From: Prionace glauca
Lineage: Eukaryota > Chordata > Chondrichthyes > Carcharhiniformes > Carcharhinidae
Assembly: GCA_037974335.1 (NCBI GenBank)
Contig: CM075760.1
Span: 47,698,138 to 47,762,137, forward strand
Length of the DNA stretch: 64,000 bases
Direction: 5' to 3'
In this document: piece by piece, positions 45,060 to 55,604 of the stretch
Layout of the letters: every line of letters begins with the position of its first letter
How positions within the stretch are numbered: the first letter of the stretch is position 1
Translations under genes and position numbers: made by a program
The notes under the pieces: model-generated
Told to the model about the DNA's origin: nothing
Seen by the model: only the letters and a program-made list of their open reading frames with translations
The model's database searches: none

Positions 45060-46980
45060 ATGCCCTAAGATATATTTATTTTATTTTCCGAAACTTTTCT
45101 GCTTTATCCCTACAAGAATATTCAAAGGCAATTTTATTTTCATTTAGCCAGAACTGCTCAGTTTCACTGAGCGTAAACAATGTAAAAACAATTGAGGAAC
45201 ACTAAACAATTTCACAAATTTTGAGATGCGAAAACTAATTAATTATCTCGGTATCTAATTTAAAAAAATACTTCGAACGGATAATCTGGTTTCAATTGCA
45301 TAGAAAAAAAATTAATAATCGAATACAAAAATTTCCAAAAAGGAAATTATTCTGCAAAACTCGTATTCCAGTAAATGCGAACTTAATCTGGGATATACCG
45401 ATTAATGCAAAGTATCTTGTTCAACTGAGCACGGCTGTGAAAACAGCAGGTTATCATTGAAATAGCTTCTGGAATTGTCACAAAATATTTCCAGTCTGGA
45501 AAATGTTCTGGTCATGTTAATTGTGTGAAATACACAACAGAACTATTAAAGGGGATTATTGCTAAATTATTAATATAAAATACTCTGTGGTGAATATGGA
45601 GTTAAATTACCGAATAATAATTCTTTGATTTATATTAATTTTACTATTAACCTTGTAAATGAGAAGTTTGTGATTGCAGCAAAGACTAAGTGTCCGAATG
45701 AGCGTTGTAAGTCATGACTCACTTGAATTTGTAAGCGTTATTTAAAATTTATAAAAATGCTGCTATATCTTTTAGGTGTTCTTTTCCCCCAACCTGCTTG
45801 TTTTCTCCCTACAAGGATTTTCAAACTCAAAGATTGTTTCTGTTCAACCAGAAAACATCTAAACTCTCAACGGCACCGTTATACACTATTTAAACAACAC
45901 AGAAATAATGCCACAAAGCCAAACTATAGCACAAATTTTAAACATTCACAGTGACTGCACCATAGAATCTCCTCAGCAGAAACAAAACAAAACACATCAA
46001 TGAGGGAATGAATCCGTTTCACAGAAAAACAGATCAATTATCCATTCAACAGAATCAAATATAACATTGCAAAAAAAACCTCAATATCGAATCTAGCAAA
46101 CTAACTCTTAACCAATTATTAAACTAAACATAAATCTAGAATAATAGCAATAGCATTGCGAGGAGGTGGAATTTGTCCAACAAATTAGCATTGAAACTTT
46201 ATCACATCTTATTCACATTGGGTCATATTTCAAACATATTTAAACATTTGGATGGTAAAAGTTCCAGCCATCAAATGCCACCGAGATTAAACATTGCAGA
46301 TACCCCAAAATCTGAATGCAGTGACAAACTATGTTCTGAATGAGTGGAGTAAGCCGATATCACTAAAGATTTTAAACATACAAATACAATAAAGCCTGCT
46401 TTATTTCTCCCTGCAGTCATGCATCAAGCAGTTGCGACCCGCAGAATGTTCATATTCAATCACAAAACGTGTAACAGCTCGGTGTCACTGAGTTCAAACA
46501 ATGCAGAAACACCAAATTAATTCACAAATTTTACGTATTTAGAGTCATCCAGATTCATAATCTCCTCATCAGAGGAAAAAACACGCATCACTGAGAGACT
46601 GAACCCCGCTTCATGCGGAAGCAGCTCAATTCTACAAACACTCTCAACAGAATCAAATATAACATTTACAGAAATGTTTAATATAAATTCCAGCCAATTC
46701 GCCCATCACCAAACTACTTCATGTTTAGAATAAGCAGAAATTATTGCACAGCAGCACCAGCATTGTGAGTGAGTGGAACATTTTCACTGGATAAATATAG
46801 AAATTTTAGATTGTTTTAAATTTTTGGTCCAAATTTCAAACACTTGTGCAGTAGATGGTACAAACCGCAGCCAATAGATGTCATCGAGATTAAACGCTGC
46901 AGAAACGCTGAATTGTAAAACAGACATTCGGATTTTAAAGTAACCCAACCACACAATAACCTCAACAGATAAACGCAAAA
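45060..46980. repeat. J-proximal tandem repeats, ~600-675 bp unit, about three copies
   Basis: Units begin near 45100, 45775 and 46400. The last two share AACAGAATCAAATATAACATT exactly (46048-46068 and 46646-46666, offset 598) and similar order elsewhere (CCTGCTT/TTTCTCCCT, AATCTCCTCA, GCATTG, ATCGAGATTAAAC). The first copy is partial and more diverged. AT-rich and non-coding. Confidence 0.8.
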
Positions 46981-47200
46981 TCCCGACAATTTGGGATTGA
47001 AACCCTCAGCAGCACCTATTGTCCAGAAAGAGCGGAATTCTAAAACCCCTTTGCAGCAGAATCACAGGAAACATGTAACAATTCTCAGCCGAGAATCCAC
47101 CAAACTCACATTGATGTTACCACATGGATTATTAGTACAGATAAAAATATAAAACAAAGACACATGTAAACCAGTTACTCAATAAGTGGATGGTTCTTAC

Positions 47201-47248
47201 CTGTAGTCACCGTCACCATGGTTCCTTGTCCCCAGTAATCGAAGTAGT
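47201..47248 (-). CDS. JH segment
   Basis: 48 nt, reading YFDYWGQGTMVTVTT with the WGxG motif of J segments. The 5' border is the 23-RSS heptamer (47249-47255). The 3' border is a GTAAGA donor, leaving one base (G) for phase-1 joining to Cmu1. Single J in the cluster, as usual for shark IgM clusters. Confidence 0.96.
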
Positions 47249-47287
47249 CACAGTGTCACATTCCGTACGCTGTGTCATACAATAACC
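47249..47287 (-). promoter_or_regulatory. JH recombination signal, 23-bp spacer
   Basis: On the minus strand: nonamer GGTTATTGT (47279-47287), 23-nt spacer, heptamer CACTGTG (47249-47255). The heptamer is perfect; the nonamer has one change from GGTTTTTGT. Confidence 0.95.
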
Positions 47288-47611
47288 GTCCCTGCACAAA
47301 ATAGAGACAAAATCACCATTATTTTAAATATTCACAAACCCAAGGAAAAGCAAAATCAATTAATGTTCATTAAATTATAATTGTATTTCTGGATATCATT
47401 TGACATTCATAAATGACCTAAAGTTTTATATTTCACAGAGTGACACGTGAACATGTTGTTGAAAACACACATCGATAATTGAGTAATTATCAAGATTTTC
47501 CATGTTTATTCTTGTCATGTGGTCAGTGCTGGACATAAATAATACTGTACTGTGATTACAGTTGGGATTTAAAAGCGACACTAATCCAGTTTCAGTCAAT
47601 CAGTGCTGAGG

Positions 47612-47679
47612 GTTTTTTGTATTGACAGTAACTGCTGTGCCATCCAGTAATCACAGTGAGACACAGCATGACAAATACT
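47612..47679 (-). other. D2 segment with 12-RSS on both sides
   Basis: Coding element ATTACTGGATGG (47640-47651). The 5' RSS has nonamer AGTATTTGT (47671-47679), 12-nt spacer and heptamer CACTGTG (47652-47658). The 3' RSS has heptamer CACAGCA (47633-47639), 12-nt spacer and nonamer ACAAAAAAC (47612-47620). Frames read ITGW, LLD or YWM. The 12-RSS on its 3' side is the only partner for the 23-RSS of J. Confidence 0.94.
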
Positions 47680-47988
47680 GAGACGGACTGTTAACTGTAA
47701 AATACAGACAGTTAATTTCACTGCTATTTCAAAAGCCTGTTTCCAGCTCGTTAAGGGTGACTCAGTGAGATATTTCAATTTTTACTGGTCATGATATTGA
47801 TAAAAGGGGTTAGAAACTTTTACACTCTCTGTGCACATTCAGCGTGTAAATCAATAACAATAAAATTGAAGCATTTTACATCTTAAAAAGAAACAAAGCT
47901 GTTTCTCAGTATTATTTTGTTGAACCCTCATTTACTTTGGCATTCGGCAATGGCATTGGTCACAAATTTAAGCAACGTCCTTTTCTGA

Positions 47989-48070
47989 GGTTTTTGTATG
48001 AGGATGGCGCTTTTCTCAGCACTGTGATCCACTGCTGTATATCACAGTGACACACACCCATACAAAAACT
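47989..48070 (-). other. D1 segment with 12-RSS and 22-RSS
   Basis: Coding element ATATACAGCAGTGGAT (48027-48042). The 5' RSS has nonamer AGTTTTTGT (48062-48070), 12-nt spacer and perfect heptamer CACTGTG (48043-48049). The 3' RSS has perfect heptamer CACAGTG (48020-48026), 22-nt spacer and perfect nonamer ACAAAAACC (47989-47997). Asymmetric spacers allow V-D1-D2 order. Confidence 0.95.
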
Positions 48071-48416
48071 GCACTCACTCTGTTCAGTACTGCTGTTCAA
48101 TATTCACTTTAAAAGGACCATTAATTTCGCTCTAATGTAAAATGTAGGCAAATGTTTATACAACACAATCTATCAGAAATATTAACAAGAGTAATATATC
48201 GTGTGTGGTACTTGCCGACAGTACAATGAATATAAAGTCAGTGAAAAGCTCACCAGTTATATCGGTGAGTTTGGGAAGTTTTACTGTTAAATACATTCTG
48301 TGTTACTTTTTTTTAACGCGATTATAGTTTGGTTGTGACCAGCCTCGATCATATTGCATTTAAAACAGATACTGACCTTCAGGTTATGATGGAAGTTGCG
48401 GAATCCCCTCTCGGGC

Positions 48417-48455
48417 TGTTCTTGTCCGGGTGCAGCCCTGGATCCTCTCGCTGTG
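48417..48455 (-). promoter_or_regulatory. VH recombination signal, 23-bp spacer
   Basis: Heptamer CACAGCG (48449-48455), 23-nt spacer, nonamer ACAAGAACA (48417-48425), directly after the TGTGCAAGAGGC end of V. One mismatch in the heptamer (consensus CACAGTG) and two in the nonamer. Confidence 0.94.
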
Positions 48456-48760
48456 GCCTCTTGCACAGTAATAGATGGCCGTGTCTTCGATCTTCAGGCT
48501 CCTCATGTCCAAAGAGAAGATGTTGTTTGAAGTGTCTTTGGACGCAGTAAATCGACCCTTAATTGATGGGGCGTAGTAGTTGCTGCCGGAGTTATAGTAG
48601 CTAACCAGCCACTCCAGGCCCTGTCCGGGAACCTGCCGGATCCAACCCATGCCGTAGCTGTTAAGATTGAACCCGCTGGTTTTACAGGTCAGTTTCAGGG
48701 AGCCTCCGGGACCCTCGGTCGCTGCCTCTGGCTGGGTCAACACAACATCCGACTGGACAC
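48456..48760 (-). CDS. VH exon (germline, unrearranged)
   Basis: 305 nt; acceptor TTTTTACAG. After the end of the leader (GVQS) the mature V starts [11 protein letters not shown]1 holds the first Ig Cys (LKLTCKTSG); CDR1 region [11 protein letters not shown]2 [17 protein letters not shown]2 region [12 protein letters not shown]3 [13 protein letters not shown] and [13 protein letters not shown] with the second Cys. It ends ARG at the RSS. All framework hallmarks are present and there is no stop, so the segment looks usable. Confidence 0.96.
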
Positions 48761-48892
48761 CTGTAAAAATAGATCAAAAACACCAGGGATTAATCTTAGT
48801 GAAATGATTGCTGACTCTGGAACATTCCAGAGAGAGACTAACACTGAGACAGTAACAGTGAGAAACTTGAACAATAATAAAAATATACTCAC
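48761..48892 (-). other. Leader intron
   Basis: 132 bp with GTGAGT donor and TTTTTACAG acceptor. Part of it is conserved in the duplicated pseudogene copy near 57490-57560. Confidence 0.9.
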
Positions 48893-48938
48893 CAGATAAG
48901 AAAGTCAGCAACAAACTGAGAGAAATGGCCGACCTCAT
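48893..48938 (-). CDS. VH leader exon
   Basis: 46 nt from ATG at 48938, encoding MRSAISLSLLLTFLS plus one base of Gly; continues GVQS in the V exon. A typical cleavable signal peptide (basic n-region Arg, Leu-rich core). Confidence 0.94.
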
Positions 48939-49027
48939 CTTTCTGGTGATTTGGGGGAAATGGTTGTGTCAGGAACTCAGTGAACAAACCAGCTCCCGGA
49001 CTGTTGGATTCCGGTCCCAGTGAGCGG

Positions 49028-49037
49028 TATTTAAATA
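49028..49037 (-). promoter_or_regulatory. TATA box of the VH promoter
   Basis: TATTTAAATA, a palindromic TATA-like element 90-100 bp upstream of the leader ATG. No ATGCAAAT or ATTTGCAT octamer occurs within the next several hundred bases upstream, in keeping with what is known of shark VH promoters. Confidence 0.7.
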
Positions 49038-49057
49038 CCCGGCAGAAGGGGCGGCTT

Positions 49058-49101
49058 TCCAGGCGCCGCCTGTTGATTCCCTGCTGGAGGCGGCGCCTGG
49101 A
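49058..49101. repeat. Perfect 14-bp GC-rich inverted repeat
   Basis: TCCAGGCGCCGCCT at 49058-49071 and its exact reverse complement at 49088-49101, with a 16-nt loop. It lies 21 bp upstream of the TATA box. Confidence 0.92.
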
Positions 49102-52029
49102 TCCACGTCCCACCTTCCACACCCCCAACAGAATGGACTCCCAAATTTACAATAGATTAATATTAAACTGGACATTTTATCTGTATCGGGATATTTGTTT
49201 GGCTGAAATATTCATTGTATTGTCCCCATTATTTCTGATGGTGATATTACAGTTCATCATTTATTTATTTAAATAAGTAATTCCATTGTAAATATGGTGA
49301 TTTTATTATCACGCCCCAAGAAGAAAATAAATCTGAAAATGATGAAATAATATTTTGGAACATTAGAGAATTTTGCAACAACTCCGTGTCTCTACCACAT
49401 TATAATAATAAAGCACAATTTATCAGAAGAAATACCATCGATTTCTGTAACTCAGTGTGTAGAATATACAAAGTGATTCTATTTACAGTTTGGTGGCTTT
49501 CGCTGTACAAGTTGGGTTTGGAGATGAGAAGAAACTCTCACACAATACAATGTTTCTCCTTATATTTGTCAAACTGCCCCAATCTCGAAGACAGGCCTTT
49601 GAAAATAATGAGAATCCCAACCTCCTGATAATTAAATAGTGAGTTGACAGAGAAACATAAAATTAAATTGATTTTTGACGGAGAAGTTAATGAATCGGAA
49701 CGGACACTGAGATTATTAAAATTCTCCTTCAGCATCCAGGTCATTGCAACTCACTCTATTTGCCACCGGCTGTCTAACATACACTGGTATTGGGAATACA
49801 GGATATCAGAGCTTTGCGGCACATTGCACAATATCACAAGAATAAATGTTTTATCTTCCATTGAATCAGGTTATGAACTGATCATTTCTCCATTCATTGG
49901 CAGCTATGAGAGGAACTTTTCAATAACAGAAATCAGATTATACCGTACAATAGAACACGGTGCTAATCAGGTACAAGACACGCTGCTGTTTCAATGTGAT
50001 ACACAAATTTCAGAATTTTCCAGGAATCCCCGGTGTTAATGTCAGTTTTATGATGTTGTTTTAATATTATTTCATGTCATTGCATTGATTTTACTTCACT
50101 GGGGAACTGGGCCCATCAACATCTCTCTCTCACACTTCATGAAGTGATTAATAAACAGACTTTAATTATTGGAATGAAATTTACTCGGAAACTATAGAAA
50201 TGAAAAAAAATGATCCGGTCACTTTATTGTTTGACATAGTATTTACTCAGGTACTGAACAGGACACTGAATGAAAATATTTGATTGGAATGATTGCGATT
50301 TAAATTGTGGGAATTAAACATTTACTGTTTCAATGTCTGAATCCCATTTTGTCCATTCAGCTTCACGCTAATCTGTCCCACACAGTATTTGGCAGCAATC
50401 CAGGCTGCTGTCAAATGCTCAAAGTTATTGACAGGAAACATCTGGGGGTGTTTGTGCAGGAGATCAAAGATCAGTTTCATCAGCACTGACCACTTGGCTC
50501 CAAGCCAACTTAAAACCCTGCATGTTGTCAGTAAGGTCTATTTATAAACAAATCTACCCAGCAACAGTACTGGAGGCACTTGAATTTTTGAAAGTTATAA
50601 ATCTAGATGATGTTTTCCCATCTCTAAATAAAGGATTATTTTCCACCTTCTCTGGCACCCAATTAACAACAATGATGATTTTTCCAACACATCAGGATAT
50701 TGTGATGGACGGACAGAAATAATCACAGGCAGACTGAAAAATGGCTCAGAGAGATGATACATGCTGTTATATTTGAGCATGCACATTTATATTTTATCTC
50801 CTTTTATCTTTCCATGGGATGTTTGTTTGGAAAGACCAACACTCTTTGCCTGTCCCAAATTCCCTTAAATTGACTGGTTTTCTTGGACACTTCTGTAGAT
50901 ATTAAAGAGTCAGCTATTTGGCTTTCAGTCTGCAGTTATATCCTTGTGAGACAATGTAGGGATGGCAGATTTCCTCCATTGGGGAATCAGAGCGGTTCCA
51001 ATGATCGCAATTACTATCCATTCCAGATTTATCAATAGAATTCAAAATCTACCTGCGGGAAGGGTCTGACTTAAATCCCTGTCCTCTCATCATTGCCCTG
51101 GGCCTCTGGCTCACTGGATCAATTAAAATAATTGATGTCACCATCTACACAAACAATAAATGTATGACTGTGTTGACACAGGAATGAATGACATATGAAT
51201 GACTGATGGATGAATGATTGTTGGATGCCTGAATATTTTGATTGAGGGATTAGTGAATGGATTGGTGGATTCATTGATAAATGGGACTGAATGATGCTGT
51301 TCTACATTTCCATATTTGTGTTTGACTACTTCATAAATTGAAACAACTCCTTTATTCAATGTGTGTCCATCAATCCTTCCAGAGTGTCTGGGTGAATTAC
51401 ATTCCGAGTTTCTCGGGAGTTAGCAAGCTGATCCTCTTGAAGAGTAGGGGGAGATTTTCCTGCAGTTCGGATGGTTCATTTCTCTGCTGATGCTGAATTT
51501 TCATATCCAGGACAGAAAGAGAGAGCGGGATTTGGCTGAGGAGGAATGATTGTACTATATAAAATACTGGTTCTTTCATATACAACAAATCAATCAACAA
51601 ACCCTCACCCAAATTAGTGAAGACAACAGGGTGAAAAGTAAATAAGGTAGCAACAGATATATTTGTGAAACTCACTGGAAAACTACAAGTGGAATATTAT
51701 TTCCCAAAACAGTGTAATAATGAATCGGAATTTAAAGATTCTGTAACTTCACATGAAGTGCCGGATGTTCCATTTATATCATCACTTTGAAAACCATCAA
51801 TCTCTCCAGCTATGTACCAGGACATTCTGTGTGATGAGGAGGTGGTGACTTGTCAATGAAGCGCGGAGGCTGCTGGGTAGCTGTTCATATCCTCGGTCTG
51901 AATTAATTCCATTCCCTACTAAATTCTGGGACAGATTTTATTCCTTGGTGTCAAAAAGCCAATGTGTTGTCAATAAAGTTTAATATCAATAAATTATACG
52001 AAGCAAAGTACAGTTATATATTAAATAGA

Positions 52030-52535
52030 ATGAAATGCCGAAAATAAACAGAAAATACTGGAGAAGCTCAGTAACATCTGTGGAGACAGAATAGAGCCTT
52101 TGTTTCACATCTGGATGACCGTTCGGCAGAGTATCCCGGCTGCTTTGGAGAGATCATCATTGCTTCCTACAACGTGTCAGAAAAGCTGCATAAATTTCCT
52201 GTGAGATGGGAATAACAGAAATAATAGATACTATTTCGAGACACTCGCAAGCTGCATCAATTCACAGAGTGATCCCAAATATTAGAACAAACTTCTTCAA
52301 CCTAAACTAATCAACATCCCAATCATAAACTATATTCTCAAAAAAATCCTAATCCCTGTCCACCCACATCATTTCTCAATGTCATCATCCTCTTCAATTT
52401 CTTCCAAAAAAAACCGCACTGACTCGAAACGTTGGCTCTATTCTCTCTCCACAGATGATGTCAGACCCGTTGAGATTTTCCAGCATTCATTATTTTTGCT
52501 TCAGTTTCCAGAATCTGCAGTATTTTGCTTTTATC
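52030..52535. mobile_element. Two SINE-like copies, opposed
   Basis: 52030-52140 (plus; GAAAATACTGGAGAAGCTCA, GTAACATCTGTGGAGACAGA) and 52410-52535 (minus; complements ACTCGAAACGTTGGCTC and GAGATTTTCCAGCATTC) belong to one short family, also found at 56788-56934. Confidence 0.75.
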
Positions 52536-52574
52536 AAACTGATGAACATAATTGGTGAATTATTTGTTTATCTG

Positions 52575-52810
52575 TATGAGTTGATGATAACTGGGGAATT
52601 GGAACAACCCCGGCTGTAAACTCCTCTCCAAGACACTCACAAACCTCACTTGGACCACTCCTTTTCTTATGCTGCGTCGGAGTCCAGGAACACCCTCCCT
52701 AAGAGCACTGTCGCTGTACCTACACTGCAGGTTCTGCAGCAATTGAATAAGGCGGCTCACCACCAGCTCACCGAATGCAATTAGCAATGGGGAATAAGTA
52801 GGGGCCTAGA
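52575..52810 (+). mobile_element. LINE 3' end (second family)
   Basis: CCCTAAGAGCACTGTCGCTG, CTGCAGCAATTGAATAAGGC and AGCAATGGGGAATAAGTAGG. It corresponds by position to the 3' end of the copy at 60740-61480, so it predates the flank duplication. Confidence 0.7.
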
Positions 52811-52945
52811 CAACGTCGCTTTCCTATCATAGAGTAATTTTAAATATACTCCTCATTATATATGAATGAGATCTGGTTAATGAAATTATTAAATTGCAAA
52901 TGGATGGTAATTGGTGAAAATAATTACTATCTTTCTGAACTTTTT

Positions 52946-53690
52946 TTAATATTCTCCTTATTCGGTCCAGTGTCATTAATTACTCAGCACTGTCTCAGTT
53001 CATGTCTAAGAAGTTCCGATATCAGTAAAACTGTGCGAGATACTGCCTCAGTTTTATTCTCCTTGACAATGTTATTTTTAAAACTGTTTCTTTCACGGGA
53101 TATGGGTCTCATTGGAATTTGGCATTTGACCATCCCCACATGGCACTCGGCACTAACTCATTACTATTTTCTTGAAGCAGGCCCCTGTTTATATTAAAAT
53201 ACAGCCTGGCTCTGTTAATAATCTGCTAGACCAGAGCTCAGTTTACATTGCACACGGCATTGTCTCTGGTTATGTCATATTTGATACACACCCTGTATAT
53301 ATATTTCACGGCGGCAATTTTGTTCCTGCACTAACTATGCCTCTCTTTGAATTATGTTTGTTTTACTCCACGGTTTTGTGAGAAGAAGAGATAATATGTT
53401 GGGATAAAAAAGATTGTTATCAGGCAAGATCCAGAAACGGGCAGTATTGGATCTCCAGTATTTTATTGTGCTGTAATTTTCTTTGTCTTTTTGTTCTTCA
53501 TTGACAGTGAATGCTACACAGGACTTGATATCCACTTTCACTGCAGCCAGCAGAAGTAGATTTCAGATTTCTTTTCCAGTGTCCAAAACCTCACACGGTT
53601 TGCCCTTGCAGAAGGATGCAGAGAATTGTGTTCTCCCAGCCACTTTAATCATTACTGGCATTGACCAGTGCAGTAAAAACTGAGTAAAAA
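52946..53690. other. Intergenic, no gene seen
   Basis: Unique-looking sequence. A 66-codon frame at 53483-53683 has no recognised domain and is not proposed as a gene. Confidence 0.35.
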
Positions 53691-53694
53691 CTAA

Positions 53695-53900
53695 TACAAT
53701 ATAAACGCGGATATGGACAATTGCAGAAATAAGATTACATCTACTTTGATACAAACAGAGAGAGATCTAAATTAATATAAACAGAGATAATGTCTTGTTT
53801 AATATAAACAGAAACATGGTGACATATAATATAAGCAGGGACAGCGTCTTATTTAGTACAGACAGATAATATATCCAATTTACTATGTGCAAAGACAGAC
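53695..53900. repeat. Short imperfect tandem repeat (~40-45 bp unit)
   Basis: About four to five diverged units around AATATAAACAGAGATAATGT and TCTTGTTTAATATAAACAGA. Confidence 0.6.
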
Positions 53901-54029
53901 AACATAACATTCTACATGCAAGGTAGAAAGAGTTAGGGTCCAGTGGAAAATAAACGAAGGCATGGCTCATAATACGAGCTGACACAGGGTAAATTTACTG
54001 TAATACAAAGATACTGGTTCAATCCCCAT

Positions 54030-54600
54030 GAAATTTGTAAAGACGGCCGACTCTCCCATCAAAATCTTACAGGACAGGAGTAACATGGGGTTCGCTGCAG
54101 AATGCAAAGTCCCCTCTGTACTAGCAAATTAATAACTCCTAAATCAGGAATAGCATGAGTGAGATGCAAAGAGAATCTCCCTCTAAACTATCCAATTCAA
54201 ACGTTCTTACAACATTATACTGTCTATAAACAGAGTGAAACTCCGTCTATAAATCTGTTCAAACAAAATTAAGGCAGAAAGAGCATGGACACTCTTCTAT
54301 GTAAAAACTCTCCTGCACTCTTCCTTCCGAGATCCAGGAGGCAGGTTTAAATTAGTGTTAGGTATAGGGGAAAGAGCCGTCCACATAGTTCCACAAAACA
54401 CACCCAGGCCAGGTACAGCAGAGATTCGATACGGATTAAATCTTCCCTGACAAAGATATATCAACCATTCATAAAAACCAGGAACAATGAGTTCAGACGC
54501 AGAGTAAATATTCCTCTACTCTGTCCAGTCAAATACTCCAAGGACAGGGACAACACCGGCTAAATATAGGGAAAGATTCCACATTGAATCCTTATCACCA
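54030..54600 (-). repeat. ~80-bp tandem repeat family, decayed
   Basis: Minus-orientation units (CCCAGGCCAGGTACAGCAGA, GCAGAGTAAATATTCCTCTA, CAAATACTCCAAGGACAGGG) match the family at 20640-21215. Confidence 0.6.
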
Positions 54601-54775
54601 GGTGGAACCGAGGTTAGGTGCAGAAGAAAATGTTTCAAGCATTTCAAGATCATTGATTTCTCAAGAGATCTTTTAGAGTAAATCTCAGTCATGGATTCCA
54701 ATTTATTGAATTACATTCTTTTAGAAACCTGTACCTGTGGCTGAGAGAATACATTGGGCAAACATTGATTTTATC

Positions 54776-54846
54776 GAGCCCGGGGCAGGCTCGAGGGGCT
54801 AGATGGCCTACTCCTGCTCCCATTTCTTACGTTCTTATGTTCTTTT
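54776..54846 (+). mobile_element. LINE subfamily A 3' tail
   Basis: GGGCTAGATGGCCTACTCCT and CTTACGTTCTTATGTTCTTT; only the last 70 bp of the element. Confidence 0.8.
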
Positions 54847-54849
54847 GCT

Positions 54850-55600
54850 GTGGAGTGAAGACGATGAACCATCGTGGAGAGACAAGACGCAGAACCAGAC
54901 AGGAGAAAGACAGAGAAAGAGATGAAACACAGGAGATGTTCTGTGTTTTCTGTGTCATTACATTTCGGGATCAGAGGGATTATTTCCTAATTCTGAACAT
55001 AGATATCATCATGATATTTTTCCTCACATAACTGATGAATAAATAATGTTGAAAAACAACCATTACTGGAATCCGTTGATTGATTTGCATGGTTCTCTCT
55101 ATTTCTGTGCTGTGTTGGTGGGGAAATATTTGTTGTGTTTTTGTCAGTCAACAATCTCATTTGGAATTACTATTCTTGTATTTATTTACATAAATACCTC
55201 ACTGTTTACAATGAAATGTTCATGACAGAAAAACCAGATAAACCGTCACTTATTGATCAGTTTCAACTCAAAATAGCGATTTATTTTAAGAATTTTAACA
55301 GTTGGTTCAATATGAATAAAACTTTTTGAACATTCATAACTCCGGCTGTACTTAACTAAAATAAAATAAGACATTTCATTTCAGAATTAGTTCTGAAAGT
55401 TCTGATGTCACAATTAATAAAGTATCTGTGAACAGGCAGATATTCCACTGAATGTTAATCTGATTGAGGATTTAATCTGTTTAAACTCGACAAGTTAAAT
55501 AAAAAAACAGATCTGATGTCTGAAATATTCCTCCACAAATAGTGATCACACTCACACGAGGGAAGAATAAAAAATGTGGTTATCACGAAGAGATACAATT
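54850..55600. other. Intergenic, no gene seen
   Basis: AT-rich DNA. An ATTTGCAT octamer at 55083-55090 has no promoter context. Confidence 0.35.
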
Positions 55601-55604
55601 GTTT

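Larger units (their letters stand above)
36979..47200 (-). other. J-Cmu1 intron (10.2 kb)
   Basis: In transcription order it holds an AT-rich J-proximal part with duplications (47200-42990), a LINE remnant (42590-42960), GT/GA-rich DNA (41520-42370), a SINE (41185-41500), a GTGAG-type tract (38700-40590), a C/T-rich tract with many AGCT sites (37990-38680), SINE and LINE tails, then Cmu1. In other vertebrates this intron carries the Emu enhancer and the switch region; whether anything here has such a role cannot be shown from sequence. Confidence 0.75.
29889..48938 (-). other. Complete germline IgM heavy-chain cluster (VH-D1-D2-JH-Cmu)
   Basis: One self-contained elasmobranch-type heavy-chain unit. 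V, D1, D2 and J lie within about 1.6 kb (48760-47201), with spacings of roughly 310-350 bp, and are not joined in the germline. A 10.2 kb intron separates J from Cmu1. Four constant domains, a secretory tail and two membrane exons follow. Four C domains and the tail and TM sequences identify IgM (IgW and IgNAR have different domain numbers). All exons read through, with GT/AG borders and phase-1 domain introns. Sharks carry many such clusters; this one appears functional from sequence alone. Confidence 0.95.
49102..52945 (-). repeat. VH upstream flank, copy 1 of a 4.4 kb direct duplication
   Basis: With the V exon 5' part (from 48510) it matches 56764-61610. Strong blocks include 49630-49860 with 58640-58860, 50370-50580 with 59360-59580, 50800-51040 with 59810-60060, 52590-52800 with 61250-61460, and 52890-52945 with 61545-61605. 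No gene is seen in it. Confidence 0.82.

Noticed and set aside
45060-47200. A second J or D in the J-C intron
   Set aside because: No WGxG codons next to an RSS and no further nonamer/heptamer pairs were found.
53483-53683. 66-codon frame as a small gene
   Set aside because: No conserved domain, signal peptide or splice context; length is within chance for AT-rich DNA.
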